A stretch of DNA of 64,000 nucleotides from positions 1,983,001 through 2,047,000 of the forward strand of contig CP060419.1 of NCBI GenBank assembly GCA_025232375.1, written 5' to 3'. Every line of letters begins with the position of its first letter. The first letter of the stretch is position 1. Positions 24,179-36,700 of the stretch are shown in pieces. A program made the translations under genes and the position numbers. This DNA comes from Pseudoxanthomonas sp. NC8 (GTDB lineage Bacteria > Pseudomonadota > Gammaproteobacteria > Xanthomonadales > Xanthomonadaceae). The notes beneath the pieces are model-generated. The model saw only the letters and a list, made by a program, of their open reading frames with translations, was not told where the DNA came from and did no database searches.

Positions 24179-25812
24179 TCAGCACTTGCCCCGGCGCAGG
24201 GCGTCCACACGCGCCGGCGGCTGGAACGCATCGCTGCGCGCCTCGGCCCAGAAGTCGTGGAAGACCGCGTGTTCGGGAATCCCCTGCAGCAGCTCGCCCG
24301 GTCGCAGGTAGCGGTACAGCGCCGCCAGCGAGCGGATTTCCACCGGCGAGACCCGGCGCAGGATGTGCTCCGGCCCCAGCTCGGACGGATGCTCCAGGCC
24401 GCCGCCGCGCACAGCAGGTCGCGCAGCGCGCGCAGGGTGTTGTCGTGGAAGTTGTGCACGCGCACCGCCTTGTCGGCCGGGTCCAGGTGCTTCCAGCGGT
24501 TGGGGTTCTGGGTGGCGATCCCGGTCGGGCAGCGGTCGCTGTGGCAGCTCAGCGACTGGATGCAGCCCAGCGCGAACATGTAGCCACGGCCGGCGTTGCA
24601 CCAGTCCGCGCCCAGCGCCAGCGTCCGCGCGATGTCGAACGCACTGGTGATCTTGCCCGCCGCCGCCACCCGCACCCGGTCGCGCAGGCCGATCCCGACC
24701 AGGGTGTTGTGGACCAGCAGCAGCGCCTCGTGCATCGGCACGCCGATGTGGTCGATGAACTCGGCCGGCGCCGCCCCGGTGCCACCCTCGGCACCGTCGA
24801 CGACGATGAAGTCCGGCAGGAGGTCCCGCCCCGACGACGCACTCTCGTGCATCGCCTTGGCGATGCCGAACCATTCAGGGATGGCCGATGGCGAGCTTGA
24901 AACCGACCGGCTTGCCGCCGGACAGCGTGCGCAGGCGGGCGACGAATTCCAGCAGTCCCAGCGGCGTGGAAAAGGCCGAATGGCTGGCCGGGGAAACGCA
25001 GTCCACGCCGACCGGCACGCCGCGGGTGGCGGCGATCTCGGCGCTGACCTTGGCCGCCGGCAGCACACCGCCGTGCCCCGGCTTGGCCCCCTGCGAGCTT
25101 GATCTCGATCATCTTCACCTGCGGCCGCGCGGCCTGCGCGGCGAAGCGTTCAGGATCGAAGCGACCCTCGCCATCGCGGCAGCCGAAGTAGCCGGAGCCG
25201 AGCTCCCAGATAAGGTCGCCGCCACGCTCCAGGTGGTAGGGCGAGATCGAGCCCTCGCCGGTGTCGTGGTAGAAACCGCCGCGACGGGCGCCCTCGTTGA
25301 GGGCGCGGATCGCATTGGCCGACAGCGCGCCGAAACTCATCGCCGAGATGTTGAACACGCTGGCCGCATACGGCTGCGCGCGGTCCGGGCCGACGACGAC
25401 GCGGAAGTCGTGGCTGTCGATCCGGGTCGGCGCCAGCGAATGGTTGATCCACTCGTAGTCCACCGCATAGACGTCCTGCAGCGTGCCGAACGGGACCACG
25501 TCCATCGCGTTCTTGGCGCGACGGTAGATCAGCGAGCGCTGCTGGCGCGAGAACGGCGCCTCGACGGTGTCGCCTTCGATGAAGTACTGGCGCATCTCCG
25601 GGCCGACCGACTCCAGCCCGTAGCGGAAGTGGGCCAGGGTCGGGTAGTTGCGACGCAGCGTGGTGCGGGTCTGCAGCAGGTCCCACGAGCCCAGCGCCAC
25701 CAGCAGCGCGCCGCCCGCCACGCTCCACCACCATCCTTGGCCAGTGCATGGCGAGCGGGATCGACACCAGCAGCAGCACCCAGCTGCCCACATACGCCGA
25801 GTAGCGACTCAT
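24179..25812 (-). CDS. FMN-binding glutamate synthase family protein, membrane-anchored
   Basis: About 540 aa. The N-terminus has two membrane helices (SWVLLLVSIPLAMHW and a second after it), followed by a GltB-type synthase domain: GPDRAQPYAASVFNISAMSFGALS, GGFYHDTGEGSISPYH, VDGAEGGTGAAPAEF, and the cysteine cluster motif CIQSLSCHSDRCPTG, which fits the 3Fe-4S ligands. There is no glutaminase domain, so true glutamate synthesis is uncertain. Breaks near 25740, 25095, 24885 and 24410. It lies downstream of and in the same direction as nothing obvious; its tie to fucose is only by position. Confidence 0.8.
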
Positions 25813-25995
25813 CCCCTGCTCCCGCGGACCGGATGACCCAAGTCTAGCCGCGACCCGATGCGAGGTCGCGCGGGCGGCGGACACGCCACCGCGCGACGGG
25901 GAAGCGCTCGCGCGGATCGCACCGCCGCCGACGCAACCATGCCGGCGCGGCCTGCAGCGCGATGCCGGCGCGATCGCCGCCCGCGTAGACGGCGC

Positions 25996-27290
25996 CTACA
26001 GCCGCTCGTCCACCGCCTCGCGCGGCCATACCGACTTGACGTCGTACACCGCCGCCCCGGCCCGGCCCAGCGCGCGGACCTGCGCCGCGTCATAGCCGCG
26101 GTACGCGTCGTGCGCCACTGCCAGGATCACCGCGTCATAGCTGCCCATCCGCGGCGCAGGCAGCAGGTCCACGCCGTGCCGCGCCACTTCGGCCGCGTCG
26201 GCCGGGGATCGCAGGCCTCGACCCGTGCGCCGGCGTCGCCCAGTTGCCGCGCCAGGTCCAGTGCGCGGCTGTTGCGCAGGTCCGGGCAGTTCTCCTTGAA
26301 GGTCACGCCCAGCAGCAGCACCCGCGCGTCCGCCACGGCGACACCACGCGCATCCAGCATCGCCAGCACGCGGCCGGCCACGTGCGCACCGACCCGCTCG
26401 TTGACTTCGCGCGCGGTGTGGATCAGCTCCGGGTGGTAGCCGACGCTCTCGGACTTGTGCAGCAGGTAGTACGGGTCCACGCCGATGCAGTGGCCGCCGA
26501 CCAGTCCCGGCCTGAATGGCAGGAAGTTCCACTTGGTGCCGGCCGCTTCCAGCACCTCGCCGGTATCGATGCCGAGCCGGTCGAACACCAGCGCCAGCTC
26601 GTTGACCAGGGCGATGTTGACGTCGCGCTGGATGTTCTCGACCACCTTGGCCGCCTCGGCGACGCGGATCGACGGCGCCGCGAAGGTGCCGGCGGTGATC
26701 ACCTGCCGGTACAGCGCATCCACCGCGTCGGCCGTTTCCCGGGTCGATCCCGAGGTGATCTTGCGGATGTCGGTAAGGCGCCGCGCGCGGTCGCCGGGAC
26801 TGACCCGTTCCGGACTGTAGCCGCAGCTGAAATCGACGTTGAACCGCAGGCCCGAGCCGCGCTCCAGGATCGGCACGCAGATTTCCTCGGTCGTGCCGGG
26901 ATAGACCGTGGATTCGTAGACCACCAGCGCGCCGCGGCGCATCGCTGCGGCGACCAGCGCGCTGGCGCTGCGCAGCGGCTCCAGGTCCGGCTGGTGCAAG
27001 GCATCGATGGGCGTGGGCACGGCGACGATGAAAATCCCGCAATCGGCCAGCTCGGCCTCCTCGGCGCTGAACCGCAGGTGCCCGGCCGCGCGGATCTCGT
27101 CCGGCTCCAGTTCCAGCGTGCGATCGAAGCCTTCACCCAGTTCGCGCACGCGCGCCGCATCGACGTCGAACCCCAGCACCGCGCGCCTGGCGCCGAACGC
27201 CACCGCCAACGGCAATCCCACGTAACCCAGGCCGATGACGGCGATGCGGGCATCGGCGGACGGGAGCGGCACGCTGGCGGATCCGGGCAT
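25996..27290 (-). CDS. nucleotide-sugar 6-dehydrogenase (UDP-GlcNAc/GalNAc dehydrogenase type)
   Basis: About 430 aa, cytoplasmic. The NAD loop IAVIGLGYVGLPLA, VAVPTPID, YESTVYPGTTEE, ENIQRDVNIALVNEL, and RPGLVGGHCIGVDPYYL with the catalytic Cys place it with WbpO/TviB-type enzymes, which oxidise UDP-N-acetyl-hexosamine to the uronic acid for capsule or O-antigen. One frame break near 26200. It stands alone here, with no other polysaccharide gene nearby. Substrate is inferred from similarity, not proved. Confidence 0.85.
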
Positions 27291-27306
27291 GGAATTCCTT
27301 GTCGGA

Positions 27307-27393
27307 TGGTGCCCGGGGCGGGGGTCGAACCCGCATACCCTTTCGGATGGGGGATTTTAAGTCCCCTGTGTCTACCAGTTTCACCACCCGGGC
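27307..27393 (-). tRNA. tRNA-Leu (anticodon TAA)
   Basis: An 87-nt class II tRNA with long variable arm and encoded CCA. The acceptor GCCCGGG pairs with CCCGGGC and the anticodon loop CTTAAAA reads TAA. Confidence 0.93.
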
Positions 27394-27491
27394 GCCCGCG
27401 CATTGTGCCATTGCCGATGGCACGGCCGCGGCTCCGCGCGCGCACGCTATGATGCGTCCACCGTACCGGCGGGCAAGGGGAATACGGACGC

Positions 27492-28507
27492 ATGCGTGCC
27501 GGGATCGAGGACGTCGCTGCCGCGGCGGGCGTGTCGATGAAGACCGTGTCGCGGGTGTTCAACCGCGAACCCAACGTGCGCGAGGACACCCGGCTCAAGG
27601 TCGAGGAAGCCGCGCGCCAGCTGCGCTACCGGCCCAACTCCTCGGCGCGCAGCCTGGCCGGGCGTCGCTCGTATCTGATCTCGCTGCTCTACGACAACCC
27701 GTCGTCGAACTACATCATGGAGATCATCGAGGGCGTGCTCGCCGCGTGCGAACAGGCGCACTACGGCCTGACCCTGCGTCCGGTCGACTTCAGCCGCCGG
27801 GGCCATGTCGAATCGGTCGAGACCCTGATCAGCCAGTACCGTCCCGACGGCCTGGTGCTGACTCCGCCGCTCACCGACGACCTGCCGCTGCTGCGCCGGC
27901 TCGGGGAGCTGGACGTGCGCCATGCCGGAATCTCGGCCAAGCTCAACAATGCACGCATCGGCGCGACCCTCGACGAACGCGCGGCCGTCGCCGACATGAT
28001 GGCGCACGTGGTCGCGCTCGGGCACCGGCGCATCGCCCACATCACCGGCCACCGCACCCACGGCGCGCGTGCCTGGCGCCTTACCGGCTACCTGGACGGA
28101 CTGAGGCAGGCCGGGATCGAACCGGACCCGGCCCTGCTGATCGAAGGCGAGTTTTCATTCGAATCCGGCGTCGCCGGCGCACGCCGGCTGCTGGACATGG
28201 ACGACCCGCCAACCGCCATCTTCGGCGCCAACGACGACACGCCTGCGGCGTGCTCTACGAGGCCGCCGCGCGCGACCTTGGCCGTGCCCGACCAGCTGTC
28301 GGTATTCGGCTTCGACGACACACCCATGTCACGCCAGGTCTGGCCGAGCCTGAGCACGATCCGCCAGCCCAGCCGCGACATGGGCCGGATCGCCGCGCGG
28401 CAACTGCTGGACGAAATCACCGGGCATGGCCTGGAAGCATGGTCCGGGTGCCCTACCAGCTGCAGATCCGCCACTCCACCGGACCGGCGCCGCAACGGCG
28501 CGGCTGA
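27492..28507 (+). CDS. LacI family transcriptional regulator
   Basis: About 339 aa. The N-terminal helix-turn-helix (IEDVAAAAGVSMKTVSRVFN) and hinge (YRPNSSARSLAGRRS) are clear, followed by a periplasmic-binding-protein-like effector domain (ALGHRRIAHITG, VFGFDDTPMSRQVWPSLSTIRQP). Residues around 255-265 are garbled by a compensating pair of indels near 28240 and 28275, and the end shifts near 28435. Such regulators control sugar genes; its targets are not evident, since neither neighbour is a sugar catabolic gene. It starts 98 bases from the divergent tRNA-Leu. Confidence 0.85.
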
Positions 28508-29174
28508 TCGGCACCCGCAGCGCAGCGCGCACCGGCAACCGGCGGGTCACCGGGCAGCCCCGGCATCGCGCCGGCGCATCCACGGAGCTCCGCCGCGACG
28601 ACCGGGCCCGCAAAGAACGCAGGTTCATTGCGTAACCGGCCATGCCGGATGCCCGGGGCCACGCGCCCTCACCCGGTCACCGCGAATTTCTTCCGAAGCA
28701 CTTGTTCGGCCCTCTCCGGCCGGCATACATTCCGCCTCCAGGGAAAGGTCGCCACGGATGGAAGACCATTCGCGTGCGTCGTAGGCATCAACGGATCTGC
28801 TGCCTGAGCGAGTGACGCCGTGAACAACGCCGCACTGCTGGACCCTGACACACCTCTTCTTCGATCGCGACGGGACCACCGTCGGCCGCGCCGTGCGCCG
28901 CCATGGGCGACGCCAGGACCACGTGGACATGACCGTGGCCTACGGGCGACAGCATCCGGCCGTTCGCCCCGGATCGCCGCCGGCCTGGCGGAAACGACAT
29001 CGATGCGCCGATCGCGTCATCCATGGCGCGCCGTCCGACCGGGCTGTTCCCCGCCTCGACCACTCGCACGACAGTGCCGTCTGGAACGACGGCACGGTAT
29101 TGCCTGCATCCGGCCACCGCGCGCCGGCCTCGCATCGGCCCATGCAGCGGGCCCCGGTTCCAAGGACAGACACC
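28508..29174. other. 667-bp stretch with no supported gene
   Basis: Several short frames exist on both strands, none with family resemblance or a good ribosome binding site. It probably carries the promoter region of the giant gene pair that follows, but I could not define one. Confidence 0.4.
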
Positions 29175-32100
29175 ATGAGCGGATCGAAAAAGTCCCCCGG
29201 ACCCGCAAGGCCGCCAAGGCCGCCAAGGCCGCCAAGGCCAGCAAGGCTATCAAGGCCAGCAGACCGGCCAAGGTGGCCAAGGTGGCCAAGGTGGCCAAGG
29301 TCGCAAAGGCGACAAAGGCGGGCAGGACCAGTAAACCCGCAAAGGTCGCGAAGGTCGCGAAGGTCGCAAAGGTCGCAAAGGTCGCGAAGGTTGCCAAGGC
29401 GGGCAAACCCGCCAAGGGCGGCAAGGCGGTCAAGGCGATCAAAGCGTCCAAGGCGCCAGCCCGCCGGACGCGCGGCGTGGACATCAGGGCGACGACCGGC
29501 ACCCTCACGGCCGGCCAGATCACGACGGGCCCCGCCGTCGATGTGATCGAGCGGATTCCGGACCTTATGGGCCGATCCCGTCGGCAACCTGTTCGATTCC
29601 GCCCGGGCCGGCCGCGCGGCGGTGCGTCCCGACGACCTGCTCGCGCTGCGGATCCAGCTGGTGAACCTGCAGGTCGTGCCGGGCACGCCCCCGCCTGAAA
29701 GCCCGGGGCAGCGCGGCCAGCCTGGTCCTGCACCTGCCGCCGCAGTCGATCGCCGAAGAGGTGTTCCACGAGCAGGCCGCCGACGGTACGCAGGAAAGCA
29801 GCGCCGACATCCCCGCGGGCAAGCCGGCACCGAGCCCGCCGGGCGACAACAACGTCGACCCTCCCCCGATCCGTGCGCGCGCCTCCGGTGAATCGCGCCT
29901 GGTCTTCGCCTGTCCGCCGGACTTCGAATGCGACTACACCCTTGGCCGGGATCCTGGACGCCGTGCAATCGCTGTCGATGCGCGTGCCGGCGGCCGCCCT
30001 GCCACGGCAATCGACTCCGGTCCTGCCCTGGCGTCCGTGGCCACTGGTCGGCCCGGTGCTGGCCAGCGGGCGCAAGAAGCCTTCAGCAGCGCGCACACAT
30101 CCATTGGCGCAGGCCAGCTTCAGCCTGCGCCAGGGTGCAGATCGCCCTGCGCGGCGGACCGGCGGCCGAAGCCACGCTGCGGCGCCGCGCCAGCGACTTC
30201 ATCCGCCAGCCGGCGCTGTCCGACGTCGGGCCGGTCCGCCCGCCCCTGCGCCTGCGCCCGTTCCCGGCCCCACCCCGCGCGCTGGAAACGGCACTGGAAC
30301 TGCCGTGGCGGCTGATCCTGTCGCCGCACGCCGGAGAACGCTGGCGGCACGCCAGCCAACCACAGCTGTCCGAGGCCACCCGGCGCACCGAACTGTGGCA
30401 CACGCGTCTGCTCGGCAACGTGCCGCAGGACGGAACGCCCGCGATCGAACCTCCGCATGCAGATCCGGCGCGCACCCTGCGCGCGGTCTGGGCGACTACC
30501 GGCCCGTTCGGTGAGCCGATGACGGGCGCGTTCCCGACCGGCATAGACGGCCTGCCGCTGTCGACCGACGGCAATCCCTTCGTCACCTCCGCGACCACGC
30601 TCAGCGACTACGACCGCTACCAGATCAGCCACCTGAGCGCGAACTTCTCCGCCTCCAACTACACGCCCGAACCGATCGACACGCAGCTGCTGATGCTCAG
30701 CGCGCTCGGCGGCTGGCTCGACAGCCGCGGCGACTGGGAGCCGCCAGTAGTATGATATGGAATCGTGGATCCACCGCGCCACCATGGGCCGGGACCACTA
30801 CGTGCGCGTGGTGTACCGCGGCGTGCTGTTCCCGCTGGGCCACCGCGCAGTGCTGATCAAGGTCAGCGAGCGCAAGTTCCATCCGGGCCTGCCGGGCAAT
30901 CCGGCCTACCTGCGGCAGCGCTTCTTCATGGTCGTGCGCGAGCGCGAGCGTCGCTACGACGATGCCGGCACGCTCAACCCCTACGGCGCCGACAACCAGC
31001 GGGTGAAGAACGAATTCCCGTTCACCCGGGTGCGCATCCTGACCAAGGTCACCCCCGACCTGCGGCCACCGGAAACGGTGGAGGTCGCCGGTCGCGGCCA
31101 GCAGCTGTTCTGGCCGATGCTCGACGACGCCAATCCGTTCCGGTTCCGCATCGCCGCCACCGACCTGGACGGACGCGACAGCGAGTTCGAACTGCCGTTG
31201 ATCTTCATGTCCAACTCGCTGGCCAGCCCGCGCCACCTTGGTCGGCGGCAAGCTCAAGCCGCTTTACTCGGGCAATGGGGCGGCCTGCAGGGCGCGACCG
31301 AGGCGGCCAACATGGCCTTCTCCGGCACCAACGGCTGGGACCGGCCCGAGCGACGCGCCTGGACTGTCGCCGACCTCCGCCGCCAGCGGGTGACCCTGGC
31401 GCCGAGCATCAAGCCCGGCGACACCTCGGTGGAAGTGGCGACGATGGGCTTTGGCGCGCATGTGCCCACGTTGGGCAACACCAGCTCCATCAATGCTTTC
31501 AAGGCCTACAGCCAGGGCCTGACCCGGCCGATGTTCTTCCCGCGGGTGAGCGGTGCCGAGGCGGTCATCGCACCGATCTCCCAGCTCGGCGGAAGTCCCG
31601 GCCGGAACCTGCTCTCCTGGAACGACACCTACGCCCGCCGCGGCTTCGATGGTGCGCAGAACAAGGGCGAGGTGTTCGTCGACATCGCCCCCGGCCCGGA
31701 CATGGGCACCTGGACTTCTCGCGCGCGCCAGGGCGATCGCAGCGGCGGCTTCGTGATGCCCAACCTGCTGCCATCGGCGCTGTCGCGTGCGCTCGGTCCC
31801 ACTGCCGGCGAAGTCAGCAAGGTGCTGGAAGGCAAGGTCGTGCCCGACCAGTTCTTCCCCGCCACGCCCAGCCTCGGCACCTTGCCGCTGCCGCTGCTGT
31901 TCGGCTGCATCCCGCTGTCGGCGGTGATCAAGGAAGTCGGCGACCTGCTCGGCAGCCAAGGGGACAAGGCACCGAAGTTCATCTCCGAGGCCAGCAGCAA
32001 GATCGAAGCATTCTTCGGCGAAATGATGCGGCTGTACCAGCTGCTGTCGGCGCTGCCGCAACAGCCTGCCGGACTCGCCCGCGCCGCACTGGAGGTCCCT

Positions 32101-33781
32101 GGTCGGCACGCTCGAGGACATCGCCAGCCAGACCGCGGCCTTCGGCGCGGCCCCGGCCACGCTGGTGAAGGCAAAAATCGCCGCCGTGACCAGCCTGGTG
32201 CAGACACTGCGGACCAGGCTGGACACCCTGCAGAACCGCACGTTCGACGTCGCCGACATCCTTGGCCGGGATCGACCTGGACGACCTGCTCGATCCACCG
32301 CACGGCAACGGCAACCTCGGCAACGCACTGAAGGACCTGCGCGATACCGTCGCCGCGCAGGCGCAGCTGCCGGCCGGCTTCCGGCAGTCGGTCAACGGCG
32401 CGGTCAGCGGCGGGCTCACGCTCATCGCCGGCGTCTCCACCATCCTCAGCCTGTACGGGCATGGCAAAGCGCTGTTCGACGCGCTCGACGACCTGCTCGC
32501 CAACGACGCCCCCGGCCAGTCGCTCGGCGAGCTGATCACCCGCCCCGCCGAACTGGCGCCGAAGCTGGACGCCGTCAGCGACGCGCTGGGCGATGTGCGC
32601 GACGACATCGCCGCCTTCCCGCTGCTCGAAGGCACGCCGCGCGACACCATCCTCGGCACGCTCGACGCGGTCAAGGCTGCCTTGGGCACGATCGCTGATG
32701 CCACCGAAGCGCTCGGCAACCTGCTCGGCGAGGAACTGGTGATCCGCTTCGACTGGAAGCCGGAGATCAAGAGCTGGGGCTTCACCGAGGCCGAGGATGA
32801 AAAGCTGTTCGTGGTCCACGACCCGCATTCGTTCATCATCGCCGTGGAGGCCAAGGTCAAGAAGAGCGGCGGCGCGCCGAAGATCCAGGTCCTGTGCGGG
32901 CTGCACCATTTCGACCTGGTGCTGATCGCGCCGGCCAGCTTCCGGAACTGAACTTCGAGAAGATCGAGTTCAAGGTCGATTCGTCGGCCAAGATGGGCGT
33001 GGACGTCCTGCTCAGCGACATCAAGTTCGTCGGCCCGCTGTCCTTCGTCGAAACCCTGCGCGACCTGATCCCGCTGGATGGCTTCTCCGACCCGCCCTAC
33101 CTGGACATCAGTGCCAGGGCATCGACGCCGGCTTCGACGTCTCGCTGCCCAGCATCACCTGTGGCGTGCTCAACATCTCCAACCTGAGCCTGGGCGCGGG
33201 CTTCACCGTGCCGTTCATCGGCCAGCCGCTGTCGGTGCGTTTCAACTTCTGCACCCGCGAACAGCCGTTCCACCTCACCGTCTGGTGCTTCGGCGGCGGT
33301 GGCTTCTTCGGCATCACCTGGACCCCTCGGGCATCCAGCTGCTGGAGGCGGCCTTCGAATTCGGCGCGGCGATCTCGGTGGATTTCGGCGTCGCCTCCGG
33401 CGGCGTGTCGGTGATGGCCGGCATCTACTTCCGCATGGAGAAGGACGAGTGCTCGCTGACCGGCTATTTCCGCCTGGAGGGCCACGTCAGCGTGCTCGGC
33501 CTGATCACCGCCTCGCTGGAGCTCTGGAGCTTCGCTACGAGTTCGAGAGCGGCAAGTGCGTGGGCCGGGCCGAGCTGACCATCGAGGTCGAGGTCTTCTT
33601 CTTCAGCGGCAGCGTCACCATCAGCTGCGAAAAGAAGTTCGCCGGCTCCAATGGCGACCCCACCCTGCGCCAGCTCATGGGGCTGTCGACGGACCCGTTG
33701 TTGCCGCTGGCCGACGAGCTGGCACTGATCGATGACGAAACCACCTACGGCTGGCGCGAGTACTGCGACGCCTTCGCCTGA
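29175..33781 (+). CDS. giant protein of unknown function, first of a pair
   Basis: About 1,530 residues if read as one gene. The start ATG at 29175 gives MSGSKK and, after a one-base shift in the A run, a lysine/alanine/valine low-complexity tail of about 85 residues with repeated KVAKVAK units (histone H1-like). A long globular part follows (e.g. ESWIHRATMGRDHYVRVVY, EFELPLIFMSNSL), then a helical section near 32100-32700, then a beta-rich C-terminus with alternating glycine and hydrophobic residues (VDFGVASGGVSVMAGIYF). No signal peptide or membrane helix is seen. Frames break near 29205, 29565, 29700, 29945, 30130, 30755, 31240, 32095, 32270, 32940, 33110, 33325 and 33535. The break at 30750 contains an in-frame TGA, so two separate genes are possible. 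I do not recognise a named family. Confidence 0.6.
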
Positions 33782-33796
33782 GAAGAGACCAAGGAC

Positions 33797-36700
33797 ATGG
33801 CCAAGCAAAACATCCTGTGGAGCGTCATCCCGCACGGCCGCATCGACGGACGCTGGCGGGTATCGATCGTGGTGTCGCCGCGTCTGGAGCCAGACAGCGC
33901 GTCGGAACAGCAGCTGGGCAGCTTTCCCGAGTGGCTCGACTGGCCGCGCACCGTGCAGGGCATCGGCTTCGCGTTGCGCATCGGCGCCAGCACCGTCCGG
34001 CTCAAGCCCCTGGCGGCCGATCCGCAGCTGGCACCGGACAGCGCGCTCTGGCAGCACCTGTTCCCGGAGACGCTGTTCGTGTCCGGATACGTGTTCCGGG
34101 ACTTCAGCCGGGTCAACCTGCGCTCGTATCCACTGCGCAACGTGCTCGGCTTCGTCCGCCGCCACTACCAGTCGCTGTCGCTGCAGGCCGGTGGCGGTGA
34201 GCATCCGCGGCTGCTGCCCCGGCGCAAGGCCGACCCCACGCTCAAGGGCATGCTTGCCGAACTCGGCACGCGCACGCAGAAGTTCCCCGTTGGCGACCGC
34301 ACTATGGAGCTGCCGCTGCCCGGCTTCGACCGCTTCCACGAACGGCCGAGACAGGGCGATGGCCCGCGTCCGCACGAGGTGGCTGTGAACAAGGCTGTGT
34401 TCGGCCCTGGCAGCTGCTTCAAGGGCCGGGTCGAATGGCCGAAGGAGCCGGGACACAAGACGCGGGACACCAGCTTCCCGCTGCGCGCCCTTCCCGCCGA
34501 CTGGCAGGACCCGGCCCGCATCCGCGACGGCAGCATCCCCGTCGCCAACGCCGCCGAACGGGAACGCCGCGCGCAGCTGATGGAGCAGTTCTCCGGCCCG
34601 TCCGAATACGCGATGTGGCAGGCCGACCGGTTCTACCAGCGCACCGTGCCGACCACCGAACAACTCGCCATGCGTCGCCCCGGTTTCGAGAACATGGCGC
34701 CGGCGCCTGAACCGCCGCAGTGGGACTTCCACCAGCGCGTGGCCAGCTACGGCGACCATCCGCAGCTGCTGCGCCGGCTCGGCCTGGTCCTCGACTGCGT
34801 GCTCGAGGACGACGCACCGATCGACCAGGCGCTGGACGCGGCCATTCCCGCCACCGGACTGATGCAGCTGCAGATCGAATCGCCGGGCCAGCATCACCTT
34901 GTCGGCGGCGACCGCTTTCCGCGAACGGCGTGGCTTGCGACCAAGGACCGCTTCCTGCCGCGTCCGCGCAGCGAGGACCACGCCGATGGCCTGCTGCGCC
35001 TGCTCCACGCCAACGACAGCCACGTGCCTGGCGACCAGGACAAGGAGCCCAGCGCCTTCGACGTCTACCAGCTCGATCCCGACGGTGCGGCGCTGAAGAC
35101 CGTCGACTTCCTGCTCAGCGCACAACGGCTGGTCGGCAAGCACTGGAACTGGGTGCCGACGGCAAGGTCACCTACACCACCGGCGACCACCAGCCGGTGG
35201 CGGCGCTGCGCGCCCGTGGCATCGGTGTCTCCCGCCACGGCCGCGCGCCACAGCTCGCCACGCAGGCCGCAGCCGCCGCGCAGAACCACCACGCCGTCGT
35301 CCAGTCGGCCTGGGCGGCGGCCGACGTGGTCCTCTATGCCGAAGACATGCTGCGCGGCTACCGCGTCGACGTCCATGACGCCAGCGACGGGCGCTGGCGC
35401 TCGCTGCAGCAGCGCGTCTGCGGGTATTCGGCCCTGCCCACGCCGCGGGAGAGCGCACGCGACGTGCCATTGCCGCCGGACGAGGGCTACGTCAAGGGCG
35501 CATCCACCAGCGGCGCCGCCGCCGCGCCCGACGACCAGTACCTGCACGAGACGCTGTTCCGCTGGAGCGGCTGGAGCCTAGCCGCCCCGCGTCCTTGGCC
35601 GCACCCTGCGCAGCCATACCGAACCGGGCACGCAGCTGCAGACCGAGGAGATCATCGAAGCCGGCGACGCCCCCTGCTCGAGTCCGACAAGGGCAACGGC
35701 CTTGGCCGTCACGGTCCAGGGCCGCCAAGGGTTCGCTGCCACGGCTGCGCTACGGCAATACCTATCGTGTACGCGCGCGTCTGGTCGACGTGGCCGGCAA
35801 CAGCCTCGACCTGGAAGACCCCTCGCTGGGAGAGTGGGAGCAGGCCAGCGATCCGATCACGTACAACCGCTTCGATCCGGTCGAACCACCGGCGCTGGTG
35901 CTCACCAGCCGCATCACCGAGGGCGAATCCCTGGAGCGGCTGGTGTTGCGCAGCGACCGGGATACGGGCACCGCGGGGTACCACGCGCGCATCGGCGCGG
36001 AGCTGTCGGAGTTCTACGCCAATCCGGACTTCGAGTACGCCGCCACCGCCGAGCGCCACGTCGTGCCACCGAAGAGTTCGCAGCAGAACTGCGAGCTGCA
36101 CGGCATGTTCGATAAGGCGGTGGGCAGTGGCGATCCGGCGCTGGTGAAGAAGGCCTATGCCATCGCCGCGCGCGAATCCGGCTCACTGCTGCATCCGTAC
36201 CCGGGCGCGCAGATCGAACTGGTCACGCCGCAGCGCACGGCCGCCATCGCCACCGTACAGGGCGCAGGCGAGATGATCGCGCCGCCCGAGGCCGGCGATG
36301 CCACCCGCGACCGCTTCGCCGCCGGCCAGTACCTTGGTCCATCGCGAAGCCATCGTTCCCGTGCCCTATCTGAGCGACCCGGCCAGCGCCGGCATCGCCC
36401 TGCACGGCGTGCCGGGAATCGAGCAGCTGGTCGCCGGCAAGGTTCCGCAGCTGCTCGCGCCCGGCCTGCACGGTGTGGTCGCCGGGCCCGGAATGCGCGC
36501 CGCCTGGCTGCCGGCCAGCAAGAGCTGGGTCCTGCTGGTGGATTTCGACCGTGACATCGGCGACGACCCCGGCAAGCACCTTACCAACGACTGGCCCGAC
36601 GACGTGCGCTCACTGCGCCTGCGCCTGGTCGAACAGCCCGGCGAGGTGGACAGCCCGCCTTGCGGCCCGGTCCACACCGCCGCGGCCGCGCCACGCTGGG

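Noticed and set aside
28820..29174. A gene starting at 28820 (MNNAALLDPDTP)
   Set aside because: The frame soon becomes arginine/proline-rich without family resemblance, and it merges with the giant gene only in a different frame.
29017..30096. Minus-strand frame with repeated ATFATFATF units
   Set aside because: It is the reverse reading of the lysine/alanine repeat; no start context or family support.
33464..35143. A 559-codon open frame on the minus strand
   Set aside because: It is a shadow of the giant gene: high GC keeps the antisense frame open. The product is rich in R, A, V and Q with no family resemblance.
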